From contig JAPLJF010000001.1 of the NCBI GenBank assembly GCA_026388715.1, positions 106,126 through 170,125 of the forward strand: DNA of 64,000 nucleotides. The letters run 5' to 3'. Of this stretch, positions 8,595-19,645 are shown in pieces; positions within the stretch are counted from its first letter, which is position 1, and every line of letters starts with the position of its first letter. Both the position numbers and the translations under genes were made by a program. The stretch comes from Deltaproteobacteria bacterium. Its GTDB lineage: Bacteria > Desulfobacterota > Desulfobulbia > Desulfobulbales > Desulfocapsaceae. The notes beneath the pieces were generated by a model that did no database searches, was not told where the DNA came from, and worked only from the letters and a program-made list of their open reading frames with translations.

Positions 8595-10748
8595 TTAAGA
8601 TTCCTGGCTCCGAAACTCCCAGCACTGATGAATCCGGCTGTGTCGCTCAAAGTCAAGAGGAATGGTCTCACGGCTGATATCACGGATGGCAAAATGCTGT
8701 CCCAGGGATTCATCAAGGACAAACTTCCGGAAATTAGTGGAAAAGATCAGGAGACCGCCGGGGGCCAGATGGCGCATGGCAAGCTCCAGCAGCTGCGTGT
8801 GATCCCGCTGCACATCAAAGACCCTATTTTCTTTTTTGGTATTGGAAAAGGTGGGAGGATCAACAAAGATCAGGTCATACTGACCACGGGGATCTTCCAG
8901 CCATCGCAGACAATCCTCCTGGATCGTGAGGTGGGCCGGACCGCCATAGCCGTTCAAGGCCAGATTCATCCTGGCCCAGCTGAGATAGGTGGCTGACAGG
9001 TCAACGGTAGTGGTCGATTCCGCCCCGCCTCTTGCCGCGTGGATGGTCGCCGTTCCGGTATAACCAAACAGGTTGAGAAATCGCTTGCCGGCAGCAAGCT
9101 GGCCAATACGGTCTCTGGTGATCCGATGATCGAGAAAGAGGCCGGTATCCAGGTAATCGGTGAAATTGACCAGAAAAAAGCAGTTCCCCTCTCGCACCTC
9201 ATACATCTTGTTGCGGCTGCCCTGTTTCTGGTACTGCTCCTTGCCTTTCTGCTTCTTGCGGGTCTTGATGAAAATGCGGTCCCGGCGCACCCCCAGGACC
9301 TCACGAATCATGGCCAGGGCCAGACTGAAGCGCGTCGCGGCCAGCTCCGGGTCAATGGTGGCCGGAGGGGCATACTCCTGCACATGAATCCACTTGCCAT
9401 AGAGATCAATGGTTACATTGTACTCTGGGAGATCGCGATCATAGACGCGGAGGCAGGTAATCCCTTCCCGTTCCGCCCATTTGAGCATCTTCTTCAGATT
9501 CTTGCTCAGGCGGTTGGCAAACTCTGACCCCTCCCCCTGAAACGTCTCTGTTGCAACCTGCCACCGGAACTCCGGTTCCGGATCCTGTTCCGCCACCTCA
9601 GCACAAAACAGGCGACAGGCGAGCGGTCCGTTAAAGAGACGATGGCTGGCCTGCCACGACAGACCGATCCGATCCGAAAAATCAGGGTTGGAGATGAAGA
9701 TCCCCACCTGCCAGCCGACAAATTCCTGCCGCGCGACACGGCCAAGGGCTCGATAGAGCTGGACCGCCTCGTCCACCTCATTGAGACGTTCGCCATAGGG
9801 CGGATTGCAGACCAGAAATCCCTTGGCTGCCGGGCGTTTCAGGTTGGCAAGCTGGCCCTGCCTGACCCGGATCTTCTCCGCCAGCCCCGCCTTTTCAATA
9901 TTCTTGCGGGCCGCCGCCACCACCACCGGATCGGCATCATAGCCAAGAATCATGGGCCAGGCCCGATCCATCCCGGCCTCTTCCCGCGCTACCGCCTCGT
10001 CAACAAGCCGGGACCAGAGCCCCTCATCATGACCCTTCCAGCCCATAAAACCAAAATAGCTGCGCCAGAGGCCGGGCGCGGAATCACCATAGAGCAGGGC
10101 CGCTTCAATGAGCAGGGTACCGGAGCCGCACATGGGATCAAGAAACATGTTATCAATTGTCACATCCCTGTTCCAACCCGCCAGGGCCACAATCCCGGCG
10201 GCCAGGCTTTCCTTCAACGGGGCAATAGCACCCTCCACCCGGTAGCCCCGACGGTGCAGGCTCTCTCCGGAAAGATCAAGGGCAAGGCTTGCCACATCAT
10301 TATGGATGTGCAGCCGGATCTGTAGATCCGGCCGTACAACCTGGACCGAGGGGCGTTCGCCGCTCCGCTCCCGAAACTGATCAACCAGTGCGTCTTTGAC
10401 CCGGAGCGCGGCATACTGGCTGTGGGTGATGGCGGAATTGCTCAGGGCGCAGTCAATGGCAAAGGTAGAGCTGTTTTCCATGTGCTCCTGCCAGTTGATG
10501 GTGCCGCAATGGTCGTAGAGCTCCGTGTCGTTCGCCGCCGGAAACTCGGCCAGCTGCAGGAGGACGCGCGAGGCGAAACGGGACCAGAGACAGGCCCGAT
10601 AGCCGCTGGCCAGATCCCCCTGCCAGGTGAGAACCCCCCTGGCCTGGACAATTTCCCTGCCGTCAAAGGACGCAATCTCCTCATGAACCAGCTCTTCCAG
10701 ACCGGCGGCACAGGTGGCAACCAGGGTATACTGCTGTTGGGATTTCAT
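8595..10748 (-). CDS. rlmL: Bifunctional 23S rRNA methyltransferase RlmKL
   Basis: 717 residues from the ATG at 10748, which fits the E. coli N terminus (GLEEL near residue 18) and follows AGGG. An ATG at 10784, preceded by GAAGG and overlapping the RND permease stop by 8 bp, would add 12 residues. Order: THUMP domain, then the first methyltransferase with FLDPMCGSGTLLIEAA and CNPPYGERL (m2G2445), then the second with NLFGYTGTATIHAA and FVDPPTFSN (m7G2069). The length matches the Gammaproteobacterial fused enzyme. It is the last gene of the RND efflux gene run, an unexpected pairing. Confidence 0.93.
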   Translation of the reverse strand: MKSQQQYTLVATCAAGLEELVHEEIASFDGREIVQARGVLTWQGDLASGYRACLWSRFASRVLLQLAEFPAANDTELYDHCGTINWQEHMENSSTFAIDCALSNSAITHSQYAALRVKDALVDQFRERSGERPSVQVVRPDLQIRLHIHNDVASLALDLSGESLHRRGYRVEGAIAPLKESLAAGIVALAGWNRDVTIDNMFLDPMCGSGTLLIEAALLYGDSAPGLWRSYFGFMGWKGHDEGLWSRLVDEAVAREEAGMDRAWPMILGYDADPVVVAAARKNIEKAGLAEKIRVRQGQLANLKRPAAKGFLVCNPPYGERLNEVDEAVQLYRALGRVARQEFVGWQVGIFISNPDFSDRIGLSWQASHRLFNGPLACRLFCAEVAEQDPEPEFRWQVATETFQGEGSEFANRLSKNLKKMLKWAEREGITCLRVYDRDLPEYNVTIDLYGKWIHVQEYAPPATIDPELAATRFSLALAMIREVLGVRRDRIFIKTRKKQKGKEQYQKQGSRNKMYEVREGNCFFLVNFTDYLDTGLFLDHRITRDRIGQLAAGKRFLNLFGYTGTATIHAARGGAESTTTVDLSATYLSWARMNLALNGYGGPAHLTIQEDCLRWLEDPRGQYDLIFVDPPTFSNTKKENRVFDVQRDHTQLLELAMRHLAPGGLLIFSTNFRKFVLDESLGQHFAIRDISRETIPLDFERHSRIHQCWEFRSQES

Positions 10749-10776
10749 AAGGACACCCTGAAAAATTCTCTTCCGT

Positions 10777-13700
10777 TCAAACATGCACCTTCTGTTTATT
10801 TTTCAGCATAAAATAGAGTACCGGCACCGCCATGCGGCTGATTAGCAGGGAAGCGATCTCGCCAAACATCAGGGAGATGGCAAGACCCTGGAAGATCGGA
10901 TCGGCCAGGATCACCGAGGCGCCAACCACCACCGCCAGGGCAGTAAGCAGCATGGGCCGGAAGCGGATGGCCCCGGCCTCAACCACCGCCTCAGCCAGGG
11001 GCAGGCCATGACTGATCCGCAGCTCGATAAAATCCACCAGGATGATGGAGTTACGAACCACAATGCCTGCCCCGGCCATAAAGCCGATCATGGAGGTGGC
11101 GGTGAAAAAGGCGCCGAAACCCCAGTGGGCCGGCAGGATGCCGATCAAAGAAAAGGGGATGGCCGCCATGACTACCAGAGGAGTGAAATAATCCTTGAAC
11201 CAGCCAACCATCAGCATATAGATCAGGATCATGACCACGCAGAAGGCCAGACCCAGGTCACGAAAGACCTCAAGGGTAATATGCCACTCTCCGTCCCATT
11301 TCATGGCGGGTTCAACCTCGGAAAAGGGCTGCTGCAGATTATAGATTTGCACCTTGTCCTGCCGTCCGCCATAATCGCCGCCCTTGAGCGCCGCCAGTTT
11401 CTTGTTCATATCGAGAATGGCATAGACCGGACTCTCGACGGTGCCGGCCACATCTCCGGTGACATAGATCACCGGTTTGAGATTTTTTCGGTAGATCGGT
11501 TGATCAACTGGCGCCTCGGTCACCCGTACCAGTTCCCGGAGCGGCACCAGCGGCGCCTGCGGATTCGTGGATGAGCGCAGGGAAATATTCAGGAGTCCAT
11601 CGACGCGCGCCCTGAGTTCACGGGGCAGCTCCAGCACCATATTGATTTCTTCCTTATCACTTGGCTGATGAAAGAGATCAATAGACATCCCCTGCATGGC
11701 CAGATGCACGGTGCGGGTGATCTCACCCTCGGAGATGCCATTCAAGGCCGCCTTTTCCTTGTCGACGGTCAGCACCATCCGCTTGCGCTCGGTCTCCCGG
11801 TACCAGTCTACATCGACCACACCCTCGGAGCTCTCAAATATTCCCTTGACTGACTTTGCTAACCGTACCCGGTCAGCCTCCGTGGGGCCGTAGATCTCCG
11901 CCACTAAAGTCTGGAGCACAGGCGGGCCGGGCGGTACTTCAGCCACCGCCACTGCTGCTCCATATTTTTTGGCAATGAGGGCAACCTCAGGACGCACCCG
12001 CACGGCAATGGCATGGCTCTGCACATCCCGCTCATCTTTGGGCCGCAGGTTCACCTGGATATCGGCCACCGTCGGGCCACTGCGCATGAAATAGTGGCGG
12101 ACCAGGCCATTGAAATTATACGGCGAGGCCGTTCCGGTGTAGACCTGATAATTAACCACGGCCGGATCCTTCTTGATCACCTCAGCCATCTCTAGTGCAA
12201 CCCGGCTGGTCTGCTCCAGGGTCGAGCCTTCAGGCATATTGAGAATCACCTGAAATTCACTCTTGTTGTCAAAGGGCAGCATCTTCACCTTGACTATACC
12301 AAAATAGACCATGGAACAGGTCCCGAGCAGCAGGGAAATAATGACCACAAAAAAGAGCAGGCGCCAGGAACCGCTCGCCAGCAAAGGATCCATGATGCGA
12401 CGATAGAACCTGGTAAAAAAATCATCGGGGGCATGATCTTCGGTATGACCATCATCGGCGGCACATTCATTGGGCCCGCATTTTTGTTTCAGGATATGGG
12501 TAGCGGCCCAGGGGGTCACGGTAAAGGCAATGATCAGCGAAAAGATCATTGCCGCCGACGATCCAATGGGAATAGGGCGCATATAGGGGCCCATGAGCCC
12601 GCCGACAAAGGCCATGGGCAGGATGGCGGCAATAACCGCCCAAGTGGCAAGAATCGTGGGATTTCCCACCTCAATCACCGCCTCCACCGCCACATCAACG
12701 AGTGATCGGTCACGGCTGGCAGGCAGACGCAGGTGGCGGACAATATTCTCTACCACCACAATGGCGTCATCCACGAGGATGCCGATCGAAAAAATCAGGG
12801 CAAAGAGGGTGATGCGGTTCAAGGTATAGCCGTAGAGATAAAAAACCAGCAGGGTCAGGCCCAGAGTGGAGGGGATGGCCAGCATGACGATCATCGATTC
12901 CCGCCACCCCAGAAAAAAGAGGATGAGCACGGCCACGCCAAAAACCGCGATCCCCATATGGAGCAGCAACTCATTGGACTTTTCCGCAGCCGTGGCCCCG
13001 TAATTACGGGTCACCGTTACCTTCAGATCAGCGGGAATCAAGGTACCTTTCAGGCTCTCTACCTTGCTCAACACCTCGTTCACTACGCTCACGGCATTGG
13101 CTCCTGGGCGCTTGGCAACGGAGAGGGTCACCGCAGCCTCCTGGCCATGTTCACCAGCCTCACCGAAAAGGACATAATTGTCGGGTTCTTCAGGGCCGTC
13201 AAGGATCTGGGCCACTTCATCAAGATAGACGGGGCCGCCGTCATAGATCCCCACCACCAGTCGGCCAACCTCCTTGGCGCTGTTTAAGAATTCCCCGGTC
13301 TGTAGCAGGATCTCCTGATTTTGCGTCTCCAATCGGCCGGAATAATCCTGACGGTTGGCTTGCTGGATCTTCGGCACCAGCTCGGCCACCGTCAGATTAC
13401 GCGCGGCCAGGAGCAGAGGGTCAAAAAGGATCCTGACCTGACGCTTTGTCCCACCAATCAAGGTGGTCTCCGCCACCTTCTGGACGCTCTTGATCGCATC
13501 GTTCACCTGGGCCGCAATCCGGCGCAGGGTGTAATGGTCATAGGTGTTACTATGAAAGGTCAGGGCCAGGATGGGTACATCATCAATGATATGGGGTTTG
13601 ACAAGCGGCGGAGATACTCCGTGCGGGATACGATCAAAATTGGTGGCCAGTTTCTGGTTCAAGCGGACAATGGAGGTCTCCAGATCCTCACCCACATAAA

Positions 13701-14016
13701 AACGTACCACCAGCATAGACTGACCGGACTGGGAAGTGGAGTAGATATATTCCACCCCGGGCAGCTCATAGAGCAGCTTTTCCATGGGGATGGAAAGGCG
13801 CTCCTCCACCTCTTTGGGGGTGGCCCCTGGCATGGACACCATAACATCAATCATGGGGACCTTGATCTGCGGTTCTTCCTCTCTGGGCAGCATGACAATG
13901 GCGATCAGGCCCAATAGCAATGAAGCGAGGATACCAACCGGGGTTAACCGGGAATTGACAAAGATTGCCGCTATCCGGCCGGCAAAACCAGGTTTTTCAA
14001 GATTCAGGTCGCTCAT
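10777..14016 (-). CDS. RND efflux transporter permease (AcrB/CzcA superfamily)
   Basis: 1,079 residues. An N-terminal membrane segment ([19 protein letters not shown]) and a long periplasmic porter region beginning with [14 protein letters not shown] are visible. A transmembrane block follows with the RND relay signature [17 protein letters not shown] (residues about 400-416). The second half repeats this layout, with [18 protein letters not shown] near the C terminus. The start codon overlaps the adaptor stop by 4 bp (ATGA). It is the proton-driven inner-membrane pump of a tripartite complex. The substrate cannot be read from sequence, and no metal-binding insertion was noticed. Confidence 0.93.
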   Translation of the reverse strand: MSDLNLEKPGFAGRIAAIFVNSRLTPVGILASLLLGLIAIVMLPREEEPQIKVPMIDVMVSMPGATPKEVEERLSIPMEKLLYELPGVEYIYSTSQSGQSMLVVRFYVGEDLETSIVRLNQKLATNFDRIPHGVSPPLVKPHIIDDVPILALTFHSNTYDHYTLRRIAAQVNDAIKSVQKVAETTLIGGTKRQVRILFDPLLLAARNLTVAELVPKIQQANRQDYSGRLETQNQEILLQTGEFLNSAKEVGRLVVGIYDGGPVYLDEVAQILDGPEEPDNYVLFGEAGEHGQEAAVTLSVAKRPGANAVSVVNEVLSKVESLKGTLIPADLKVTVTRNYGATAAEKSNELLLHMGIAVFGVAVLILFFLGWRESMIVMLAIPSTLGLTLLVFYLYGYTLNRITLFALIFSIGILVDDAIVVVENIVRHLRLPASRDRSLVDVAVEAVIEVGNPTILATWAVIAAILPMAFVGGLMGPYMRPIPIGSSAAMIFSLIIAFTVTPWAATHILKQKCGPNECAADDGHTEDHAPDDFFTRFYRRIMDPLLASGSWRLLFFVVIISLLLGTCSMVYFGIVKVKMLPFDNKSEFQVILNMPEGSTLEQTSRVALEMAEVIKKDPAVVNYQVYTGTASPYNFNGLVRHYFMRSGPTVADIQVNLRPKDERDVQSHAIAVRVRPEVALIAKKYGAAVAVAEVPPGPPVLQTLVAEIYGPTEADRVRLAKSVKGIFESSEGVVDVDWYRETERKRMVLTVDKEKAALNGISEGEITRTVHLAMQGMSIDLFHQPSDKEEINMVLELPRELRARVDGLLNISLRSSTNPQAPLVPLRELVRVTEAPVDQPIYRKNLKPVIYVTGDVAGTVESPVYAILDMNKKLAALKGGDYGGRQDKVQIYNLQQPFSEVEPAMKWDGEWHITLEVFRDLGLAFCVVMILIYMLMVGWFKDYFTPLVVMAAIPFSLIGILPAHWGFGAFFTATSMIGFMAGAGIVVRNSIILVDFIELRISHGLPLAEAVVEAGAIRFRPMLLTALAVVVGASVILADPIFQGLAISLMFGEIASLLISRMAVPVLYFMLKNKQKVHV

Positions 14017-14072
14017 GGCCGCTCTTCCTTCTTCCCTGGAGCGAGCGGCACTGGGCCATCCACGGCCTGCAG
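14013..14072 (-). repeat. Dispersed repeat fragment forming the 3' end of the RND adaptor gene
   Basis: Positions 14037-14070 match 52873-52906 at 32 of 34 bases, and weaker similarity continues to the stop codon. The core inverted repeat lies at 14054-14067 (GGCCATCCACGGCC on the plus strand) and is flanked by CACTG and TGC as in the intergenic copies. Confidence 0.6.
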
Positions 14073-15101
14073 CTTCACATCCAGAGGCTGCCCGTCCTGC
14101 AGCTTGTCTGCTCCATTGACAACAATCCGATCGCCAGGTGCCAGACCCGCCAGGATCTCAATCTGACCGTCGTAGCGCACACCTGTCCGCACCAGACGCA
14201 GCCGGGCAATATTGTCTTCAACCAGAAACACCCTCTCCATCTGGCCAAAAGACAATACCGCCTTCTCGCTGATCGTCAGAGATTTCTCTCCTGATCCGGT
14301 CAGAGTCACCCTGGCAAACTGACCAGGTCTGAGATCAGCAGCAGTAGCAGCTATATTAATCTTCACCGATGCGGTACGAGAGGAAGGGTCTGCCGCCGGG
14401 GACACCTCGGCGACCTCTCCGCTCAAGGTCACCCCGGCGGCCGGGACAGAGACCGGCAGGATATCACCCTTGCGCACCTTGAGAATCAACCTCTCAGGCA
14501 CCTGGGCCACCACCTGCAACGCCTTTTCATTTTCCAGTTCCAGCAAGGCAACACCAGGCGACGCAAGATCACCAATACTTGCGATCTTGCGGGTTACGAT
14601 CCCGGCAAAAGGGGCGGTGATTGTCGCATACTCCAGCCTGGTTTTTACCTCTTCATGGGCGGCCTCAGCGATCCTGGCCTGCTCCTGCAGAGACTTTACG
14701 GTTTCAAGGGTGGAGGCCCCTTGTTTCTGCAACCTCTCCTCCCTGGCAAGATTCCGTCTGGCCTGTTCAACCCGGGCCTGGGCCTGGAGGAGCTGGGCCG
14801 AGATTTCACCGGCACTTATCTTAACCAGCAGATCCCCTTTGTGCACCCGTGAACCGAGATCCACCGGCATCGCGATAATCTGGCCGCTCACCTTGGGAGC
14901 AATGGAGGCGTGCTCAACAGCATGTACCGTTCCCACCACCTCAATCTGTGATATGACGGTCTCCGCCACCACCTCCTGTACATCCACCTGCGCCACCGGC
15001 AGCTTGGAAGCGGGCTTACCTTCATGCCCCCCTTTGCAACTTGCAAGCGCAAGAATTCCTGCCACCAATAGATATCCAATCAATTGCTTCCCTAGTCTCA
15101 T
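14013..15101 (-). CDS. RND efflux periplasmic adaptor (membrane fusion protein)
   Basis: 362 residues. A lipoprotein signal ending LALASC puts the lipidated Cys at about residue 22. It then shows the split lipoyl/beta-barrel layout with an alpha-hairpin ([15 protein letters not shown] ... [15 protein letters not shown]) and [14 protein letters not shown], typical of HlyD/AcrA adaptors. It would bridge the RND pump to the TolC channel. The last 18 or so codons ([16 protein letters not shown]) coincide with a copy of the dispersed repeat seen between genes at 52.9 kb, so the C terminus seems to have been supplied by repeat DNA. Confidence 0.92.
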   Translation of the reverse strand: MRLGKQLIGYLLVAGILALASCKGGHEGKPASKLPVAQVDVQEVVAETVISQIEVVGTVHAVEHASIAPKVSGQIIAMPVDLGSRVHKGDLLVKISAGEISAQLLQAQARVEQARRNLAREERLQKQGASTLETVKSLQEQARIAEAAHEEVKTRLEYATITAPFAGIVTRKIASIGDLASPGVALLELENEKALQVVAQVPERLILKVRKGDILPVSVPAAGVTLSGEVAEVSPAADPSSRTASVKINIAATAADLRPGQFARVTLTGSGEKSLTISEKAVLSFGQMERVFLVEDNIARLRLVRTGVRYDGQIEILAGLAPGDRIVVNGADKLQDGQPLDVKLQAVDGPVPLAPGKKEERP

Positions 15102-15164
15102 CGCTTATCGTCCCTTATCTATTTATTAAAATAAAAAATATGTAATTTTATCATGTTAGCGTTC

Positions 15165-15212
15165 ATGGTGCGCACCCGGAAAGATGTCTTGTGAAGATAC
15201 ACGGCGCACCAT
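15165..15212. repeat. Inverted repeat between adaptor and TolC genes
   Basis: ATGGTGCGC at 15165-15173 pairs with GCGCACCAT at 15204-15212 around a 30-nt loop. It sits in the 163-bp gap between two co-oriented efflux genes. It may attenuate transcription from the outer-membrane gene into the adaptor and pump genes, or carry a regulator site. Confidence 0.45.
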
Positions 15213-15264
15213 TGTATCTTGAGCTGATGGCTGAAAGCGTAACTGTTAACCTTGGATGATACCC

Positions 15265-16677
15265 TTAAAACTGCGGCAGACCAGTGGCCCGACGTAAATC
15301 GGCAACAGCCACCCGGATGGCCGCCCTGGCAACAGTCTGCCGCACTTGGGCCTCGGTCAGCCGTGTTTCAATATTCATAAGATCGGAAGCGAGAATCACT
15401 CCCTCCTTGAAACGAATCCGGCTCAGACGGGCGCTTTCCTGTGCCTGTTCAAACATCTTTTCAGTAACCTGCAGACGCTGTTCCGCCTGTTTATAGGCAA
15501 GATCCGCCTGCTGCACCTCAAAATCCATGGCCAGCTCGAGTTTTTGCTTTTCCGCCGCTAATCTGGCAACCTTAGCCCGGGCACTCGCGATGTCCGCCTC
15601 TGTTTTTCCCCCTGTAAACAGAGGATAATTAACCCGTACCCCACCCATCCAGGAGTCTCCCGAACCATTCAGGACAAAACCGCGATCATACTGATAGTGG
15701 GCCAGACCATCGATGGTAGGATACCGTCCTCCCTCGGCCACCCGCAATTCTGCCTCTGCCGCCACAATCTGCTCCTCAATGCCCTTGAGCTCCGGACGTT
15801 TTACATAACTGCGATCTTCCGGCAGTTCCTGCGCACTCTCCTGGATGGTATCAATTAAAACCTGTCCCTCGCGCAGACCGAGAAGATTGAGAAAGGCTTT
15901 ACGGGAAAGCTCCAGACTATGTTCTGCCAGGATCATATTCTCCTTGGCCATGGACTCCTGTACCTCGATATTCAGCAGATCAGCCTTGAGCAGATCGCCT
16001 GCCTCAAAACGTGCCCTGGCAACGACCAGAGAGGAGTCTATCGCCTTGATTGATGCCTGATGAGCCTCCAGCATGTCCATGGCCTGGGCAATGGTATGAA
16101 AAGTGCGTACCACCTCAAAACCAAGCTGGGCGGATACCGCGACTTGCTGCATCTCCGATACCGCAACCCCGGCCTCCGCCGCCTTTACTCCGGCCTGATC
16201 ACGGCCGCCATTATAAAGCCGATATTGTAGGCCTGCCCGCATATTCAGATCATCGGTACGGCCTGGGTTGTTAAAATCAATGGACTGATCAAATTGCCCC
16301 TGATTGAGGATATTCCCAAAGGAATACATGGGATTATTGGTCTGAGCATATTCAGCACTGAGGCCAATTTGCGGATAATAGCTGGCCTTGACCTGATTAA
16401 CCATGGCCTTAGCCGCCTCGATCCTCTGGGTTGCCACCTGACTGTCCGGACTATGGGTCAGTGCAAAATGCACAGCCTGACGGGCTGTCCAAATGGCCGG
16501 CTGGGCTTCCGCCGGGGCGATCCCTGTCGCGAGCGGCGCTCGGAGTCTTGCTGCCGGCTCGATTACCTTTGCGTCCATGCCTGGCGGTTGGGCTGATTGA
16601 GAATCTCCTTCAACTGCAAAAGCAGAAGAAGTACAACTGATCAGAAAAAAAGCTAAAACAAGATATACTCTGTGCAT
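15265..16677 (-). CDS. TolC-family outer-membrane efflux protein
   Basis: 470 residues. The signal peptide MHRVYLVLAFFLISC... with SSAFA probably ends near residue 21. After a proline/alanine-rich linker come two long helical repeats, the TolC hallmark (AKAMVNQVKASYYPQIGLSAEY in the first, ARFEAGDLLKADLLNIEVQ and RFKEGVILASDLMNIETRL in the paired segments). It should form the outer-membrane exit duct of the RND complex encoded downstream. It is first in the minus-strand set, so its promoter lies within 16680-16860. Confidence 0.92.
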   Translation of the reverse strand: MHRVYLVLAFFLISCTSSAFAVEGDSQSAQPPGMDAKVIEPAARLRAPLATGIAPAEAQPAIWTARQAVHFALTHSPDSQVATQRIEAAKAMVNQVKASYYPQIGLSAEYAQTNNPMYSFGNILNQGQFDQSIDFNNPGRTDDLNMRAGLQYRLYNGGRDQAGVKAAEAGVAVSEMQQVAVSAQLGFEVVRTFHTIAQAMDMLEAHQASIKAIDSSLVVARARFEAGDLLKADLLNIEVQESMAKENMILAEHSLELSRKAFLNLLGLREGQVLIDTIQESAQELPEDRSYVKRPELKGIEEQIVAAEAELRVAEGGRYPTIDGLAHYQYDRGFVLNGSGDSWMGGVRVNYPLFTGGKTEADIASARAKVARLAAEKQKLELAMDFEVQQADLAYKQAEQRLQVTEKMFEQAQESARLSRIRFKEGVILASDLMNIETRLTEAQVRQTVARAAIRVAVADLRRATGLPQF

Positions 16678-17552
16678 AATTATTATTTTTCCTATAAAAA
16701 ACCGTATATTTTTTGTAATTATTCAGGTTGGTAGACTGAAGACTGTTGAAAAAACCGTACACGACCACCAAACTCAAGATATTTGACCTGAGTGAAAAAA
16801 CAGCGCGATTATTTTATTGAATAACCTTTAGCCTTCAACCTTAATATCTGAGTAGTTACCATCCATTTTTGTTTTCAGATGGAAGGCAGGCAATGGCAAC
16901 TTTTCTTATTTTACCATATTTTATCTGACATGGAACAGAAAACTATTATCACCTTTTATTTGGAGCTCCGCCACGAACAAGCAATTCAGGGAGTATGGAG
17001 TGATATTGAGGGGTTGCGTGTCGCACAGTTTGCTATTCCCTGCCTGGTTTTTAACTGCCATGTGTCGGTATGTGGGTGAAAAATTATTCCGGATCGATAA
17101 AAATAATTAGTTGGAACAGGAGTGGCAAAACTATGTGTAGCCCGATATCGCACAGACTTGAGGGGGTTGGCTGCTGAGCCTTGATTGCTGCCAAGATAAC
17201 CTCCGATTTTAACTCTTTGCTGTATCCTTTTTGTTCCATTGTTTTCCACCTGGTTGTAAAGAGTGTATTTACTCCCTTAATTTGTTGTCTCAGAATTGGG
17301 GACCACCGTATAATGCTGTTCATTTTTTTATTTGAAAAACGAGTACGGTGTAAGGTATATTAAAATCATTTTTAAACTGTTGATCCTGCCTGAATACTTT
17401 GTATTTATTGAGTATTGTATTATATCTTGAGGGCAGTCCTGTGAAGTTGAGGGGGCGAATTTTATTTTAAGGAATCGTTCATTTTCTGGTAAGTTCAATC
17501 TGTCTTTCTGGGTTGCCATACGTTTTTTAACAAGAGTGGAGAGGAGAACGCA
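16678..17552. other. Gene-poor region between divergent tolC and acs
   Basis: An A/T-rich 875-bp stretch with no convincing intact gene. Short frames exist but lack ribosome sites or recognisable sequence. It must hold the divergent promoters for the efflux set and acs, and includes a possible decayed IS end near 17190-17322. The acs ribosome site GGAGAGGAG lies at its right edge. Confidence 0.55.
17190..17322 (-). mobile_element. Possible truncated IS3-like element end with orfA start
   Basis: On the minus strand, TGGTCCCCAATTCTGAGACA could be a terminal inverted repeat. About 50 bp further on, AGGTGGAAAACA precedes an ATG whose first residues, MEQKGYSKELKSEVILAAI, resemble the start of an IS3-type OrfA (helix-turn-helix). 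The similarity stops after about 25 residues and no OrfB follows. This is a weak call from pattern only. Confidence 0.3.
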
Positions 17553-19547
17553 ATGAGTGTTGATGAAGATAAGATTACCAGTCTCTTGAGTGAAGGCCGT
17601 ACCTTTGAGCCCCCGCAGGAAGGACGGGACGTCGCCCATGTGGGAAGTATGGAGGCCTACAAGGCAGCCTATCAACGTTCCATAGAGGATCCTGAAGGGT
17701 TCTGGGCGGAACGTGCCGGAGAGCTGGTCACCTGGGACAAGAAATGGGACAAGGTTCTTGAATATGATTTCAACAAGCCAGAGATTAAATGGTTTCAAGG
17801 CGGCAAGCTGAATATCTCCTCTAACTGTCTTGATCGCCATCTGACGAACGGACGGCGCAATAAGGCCGCCATTATCTGGCAGGGCGAGCCGGAAGAGGAT
17901 GTCCGGGTTTATACCTATCAGATGCTCTATACCGAGGTCTGCCGGATGGCCAATGTCCTGAAGAAAAAGGGGGTGAAAAAGGGCGACCGGGTTGCCATCT
18001 ATCTACCCATGATCCCGGAGCTGGCTATCTCCCTCTTGGCCTGTGCCCGCATTGGCGCCATCCACTCGGTGGTCTTTGCCGGTTTCTCGGCAGTTGCCCT
18101 CAAAAGCCGGGTTCAGGACTGTGAGGCCAAGGTGCTGATTACCGCCGATGCCGTGCTGCGCGCGGGCAAGACGATCCCCTTGAAGCCCAATGCTGACACG
18201 GCGCTGGAAGAGTGTGACAGCGTCAAGGATGTCATTGTGGTCAGACGGGCCGGCAATGAGATCACGATGCAGGATGGCCGCGACACCTGGTGGCATGATG
18301 AGGTGACGGGTGCTGATATTTCCAGTACCTGCACACCTGAGTCCATGGATGCCGAGGATGTCCTCTTTATCCTCTACACCTCTGGCTCCACCGGTAAACC
18401 CAAGGGTGTGGTCCACACCACCGGCGGCTATCTCACCTATGTGATGCACACCTGTCAGTGGGTATTTGACCTGAAGGATAATGACGTCTACTGGTGTACC
18501 GCCGATATCGGCTGGGTTACCGGCCATTCCTATATCCTTTATGGCCCCCTGGGGATGGGCGCCACATCCCTGATGTTCGAGGGCGTGCCTTCCTATCCTG
18601 GGCCGGACCGTTTCTGGAAGATTGTCGAGAAGTTCCAGGTCAACATCTTCTATACCGCCCCCACGGTGATCAGGGCCCTGATGCGGGATGGCGAGGAGCC
18701 CACCCGGCGCTATGACCTTTCCAGTCTGCGGATTCTTGGCTCCGTAGGCGAGCCGATCAATCCCGAGGCCTGGATGTGGTATCATGTCAATATCGGCAAA
18801 GGGAAACTGCCCATCGTTGATACCTGGTGGCAGACCGAGACCGGTGGAATCATGATCTCTCCGCTCCCGTATGCCACGCCCTTAAAGCCTGGTTCCGCTA
18901 CCCTTCCTCTGCCGGGTATTGATGCGGCCATCTATACGGAAGATGGCCATGAAGCCGGCCCCAATGAGGGTGGCCATCTGGTTATCCGCAAACCTTGGCC
19001 TGGTATGCTGCGCGGGGTGTTTGGTGATCCCGAGCGATTCAAGAAGGCTTATTTCACTCGGTATGAGAATATCTACGACCCTGAAGACGGGGCTCGCCGC
19101 GATGAGGACGGCTATTTCTGGATCATGGGGCGTCTCGATGATGTCATTAACGTCTCCGGTCACCGGTTGGGCACCGCCGAGATCGAGTCGGCCCTGGTGG
19201 CCCATCATTCGATTGCTGAGGCCGCAGTGGTCGGGATGCCGCATCCGATCAAGGGGCAGGCCATTTATGCCTTTGTCACGGTGAAATCGAATGTCGAGCA
19301 GACCCCTGAGTTGCTGGTTGAATTGCGGGCCCATGTGCGCACCGAGATCGGCCCGATTGCCTCACCGGATGCCATCCAGTATGCGCCAGGATTGCCTAAG
19401 ACCCGCAGTGGCAAGATCATGCGTCGCGTCTTGCGAAAGATTGCGGCCAATGATTTTGAAAACTTTGGCGACACCTCGACCCTGGCAGATCCGTCAGTGG
19501 TTGAGGATCTGATCAATGGCAAGAAGGCCACCATGGCCAAAAAGTAG
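17553..19547 (+). CDS. acs: Acetate-CoA ligase (acetyl-CoA synthetase)
   Basis: 664 residues, about the usual 650. The gene starts after a strong GGAGAGGAG site. The adenylate-forming signature [18 protein letters not shown] is at residues about 274-291. WWQTETGG follows, and the C-terminal [15 protein letters not shown] contains the conserved Lys (about residue 620) that forms the adenylate and is the usual acetylation target. The enzyme makes acetyl-CoA from acetate and ATP in the cytoplasm. The downstream regulator, exonuclease, DUF485 and ActP genes form the acetate-use neighbourhood common in proteobacteria. Confidence 0.97.
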   Translation: MSVDEDKITSLLSEGRTFEPPQEGRDVAHVGSMEAYKAAYQRSIEDPEGFWAERAGELVTWDKKWDKVLEYDFNKPEIKWFQGGKLNISSNCLDRHLTNGRRNKAAIIWQGEPEEDVRVYTYQMLYTEVCRMANVLKKKGVKKGDRVAIYLPMIPELAISLLACARIGAIHSVVFAGFSAVALKSRVQDCEAKVLITADAVLRAGKTIPLKPNADTALEECDSVKDVIVVRRAGNEITMQDGRDTWWHDEVTGADISSTCTPESMDAEDVLFILYTSGSTGKPKGVVHTTGGYLTYVMHTCQWVFDLKDNDVYWCTADIGWVTGHSYILYGPLGMGATSLMFEGVPSYPGPDRFWKIVEKFQVNIFYTAPTVIRALMRDGEEPTRRYDLSSLRILGSVGEPINPEAWMWYHVNIGKGKLPIVDTWWQTETGGIMISPLPYATPLKPGSATLPLPGIDAAIYTEDGHEAGPNEGGHLVIRKPWPGMLRGVFGDPERFKKAYFTRYENIYDPEDGARRDEDGYFWIMGRLDDVINVSGHRLGTAEIESALVAHHSIAEAAVVGMPHPIKGQAIYAFVTVKSNVEQTPELLVELRAHVRTEIGPIASPDAIQYAPGLPKTRSGKIMRRVLRKIAANDFENFGDTSTLADPSVVEDLINGKKATMAKK

Positions 19548-19570
19548 CCTGCTTGTTTGTGAGCGATGAG

Positions 19571-19614
19571 GCAAGGCGGAGTTTTCTGGAGAGGAAGCTC
19601 CGCCTTGTTGTTTT
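19571..19614 (+). terminator. Terminator after acs
   Basis: A 10-bp GC-rich stem, CAAGGCGGAG / CTCCGCCTTG, is followed by GTTGTTTT. It lies 25 bp after the acs stop and would partly separate acs from the DUF294 gene. Confidence 0.7.
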
Positions 19615-19645
19615 GCAGGTATTAAAGGGCCGGGAGAATGAATGA

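Noticed and set aside
16500..16620. Similarity between the tolC N-terminal linker DNA and the repeat family (TTCTCAATCA, CAACCGC, GGCATGGA)
   Set aside because: Only short blocks match and the palindromic core is not kept; probably chance in a variable linker.
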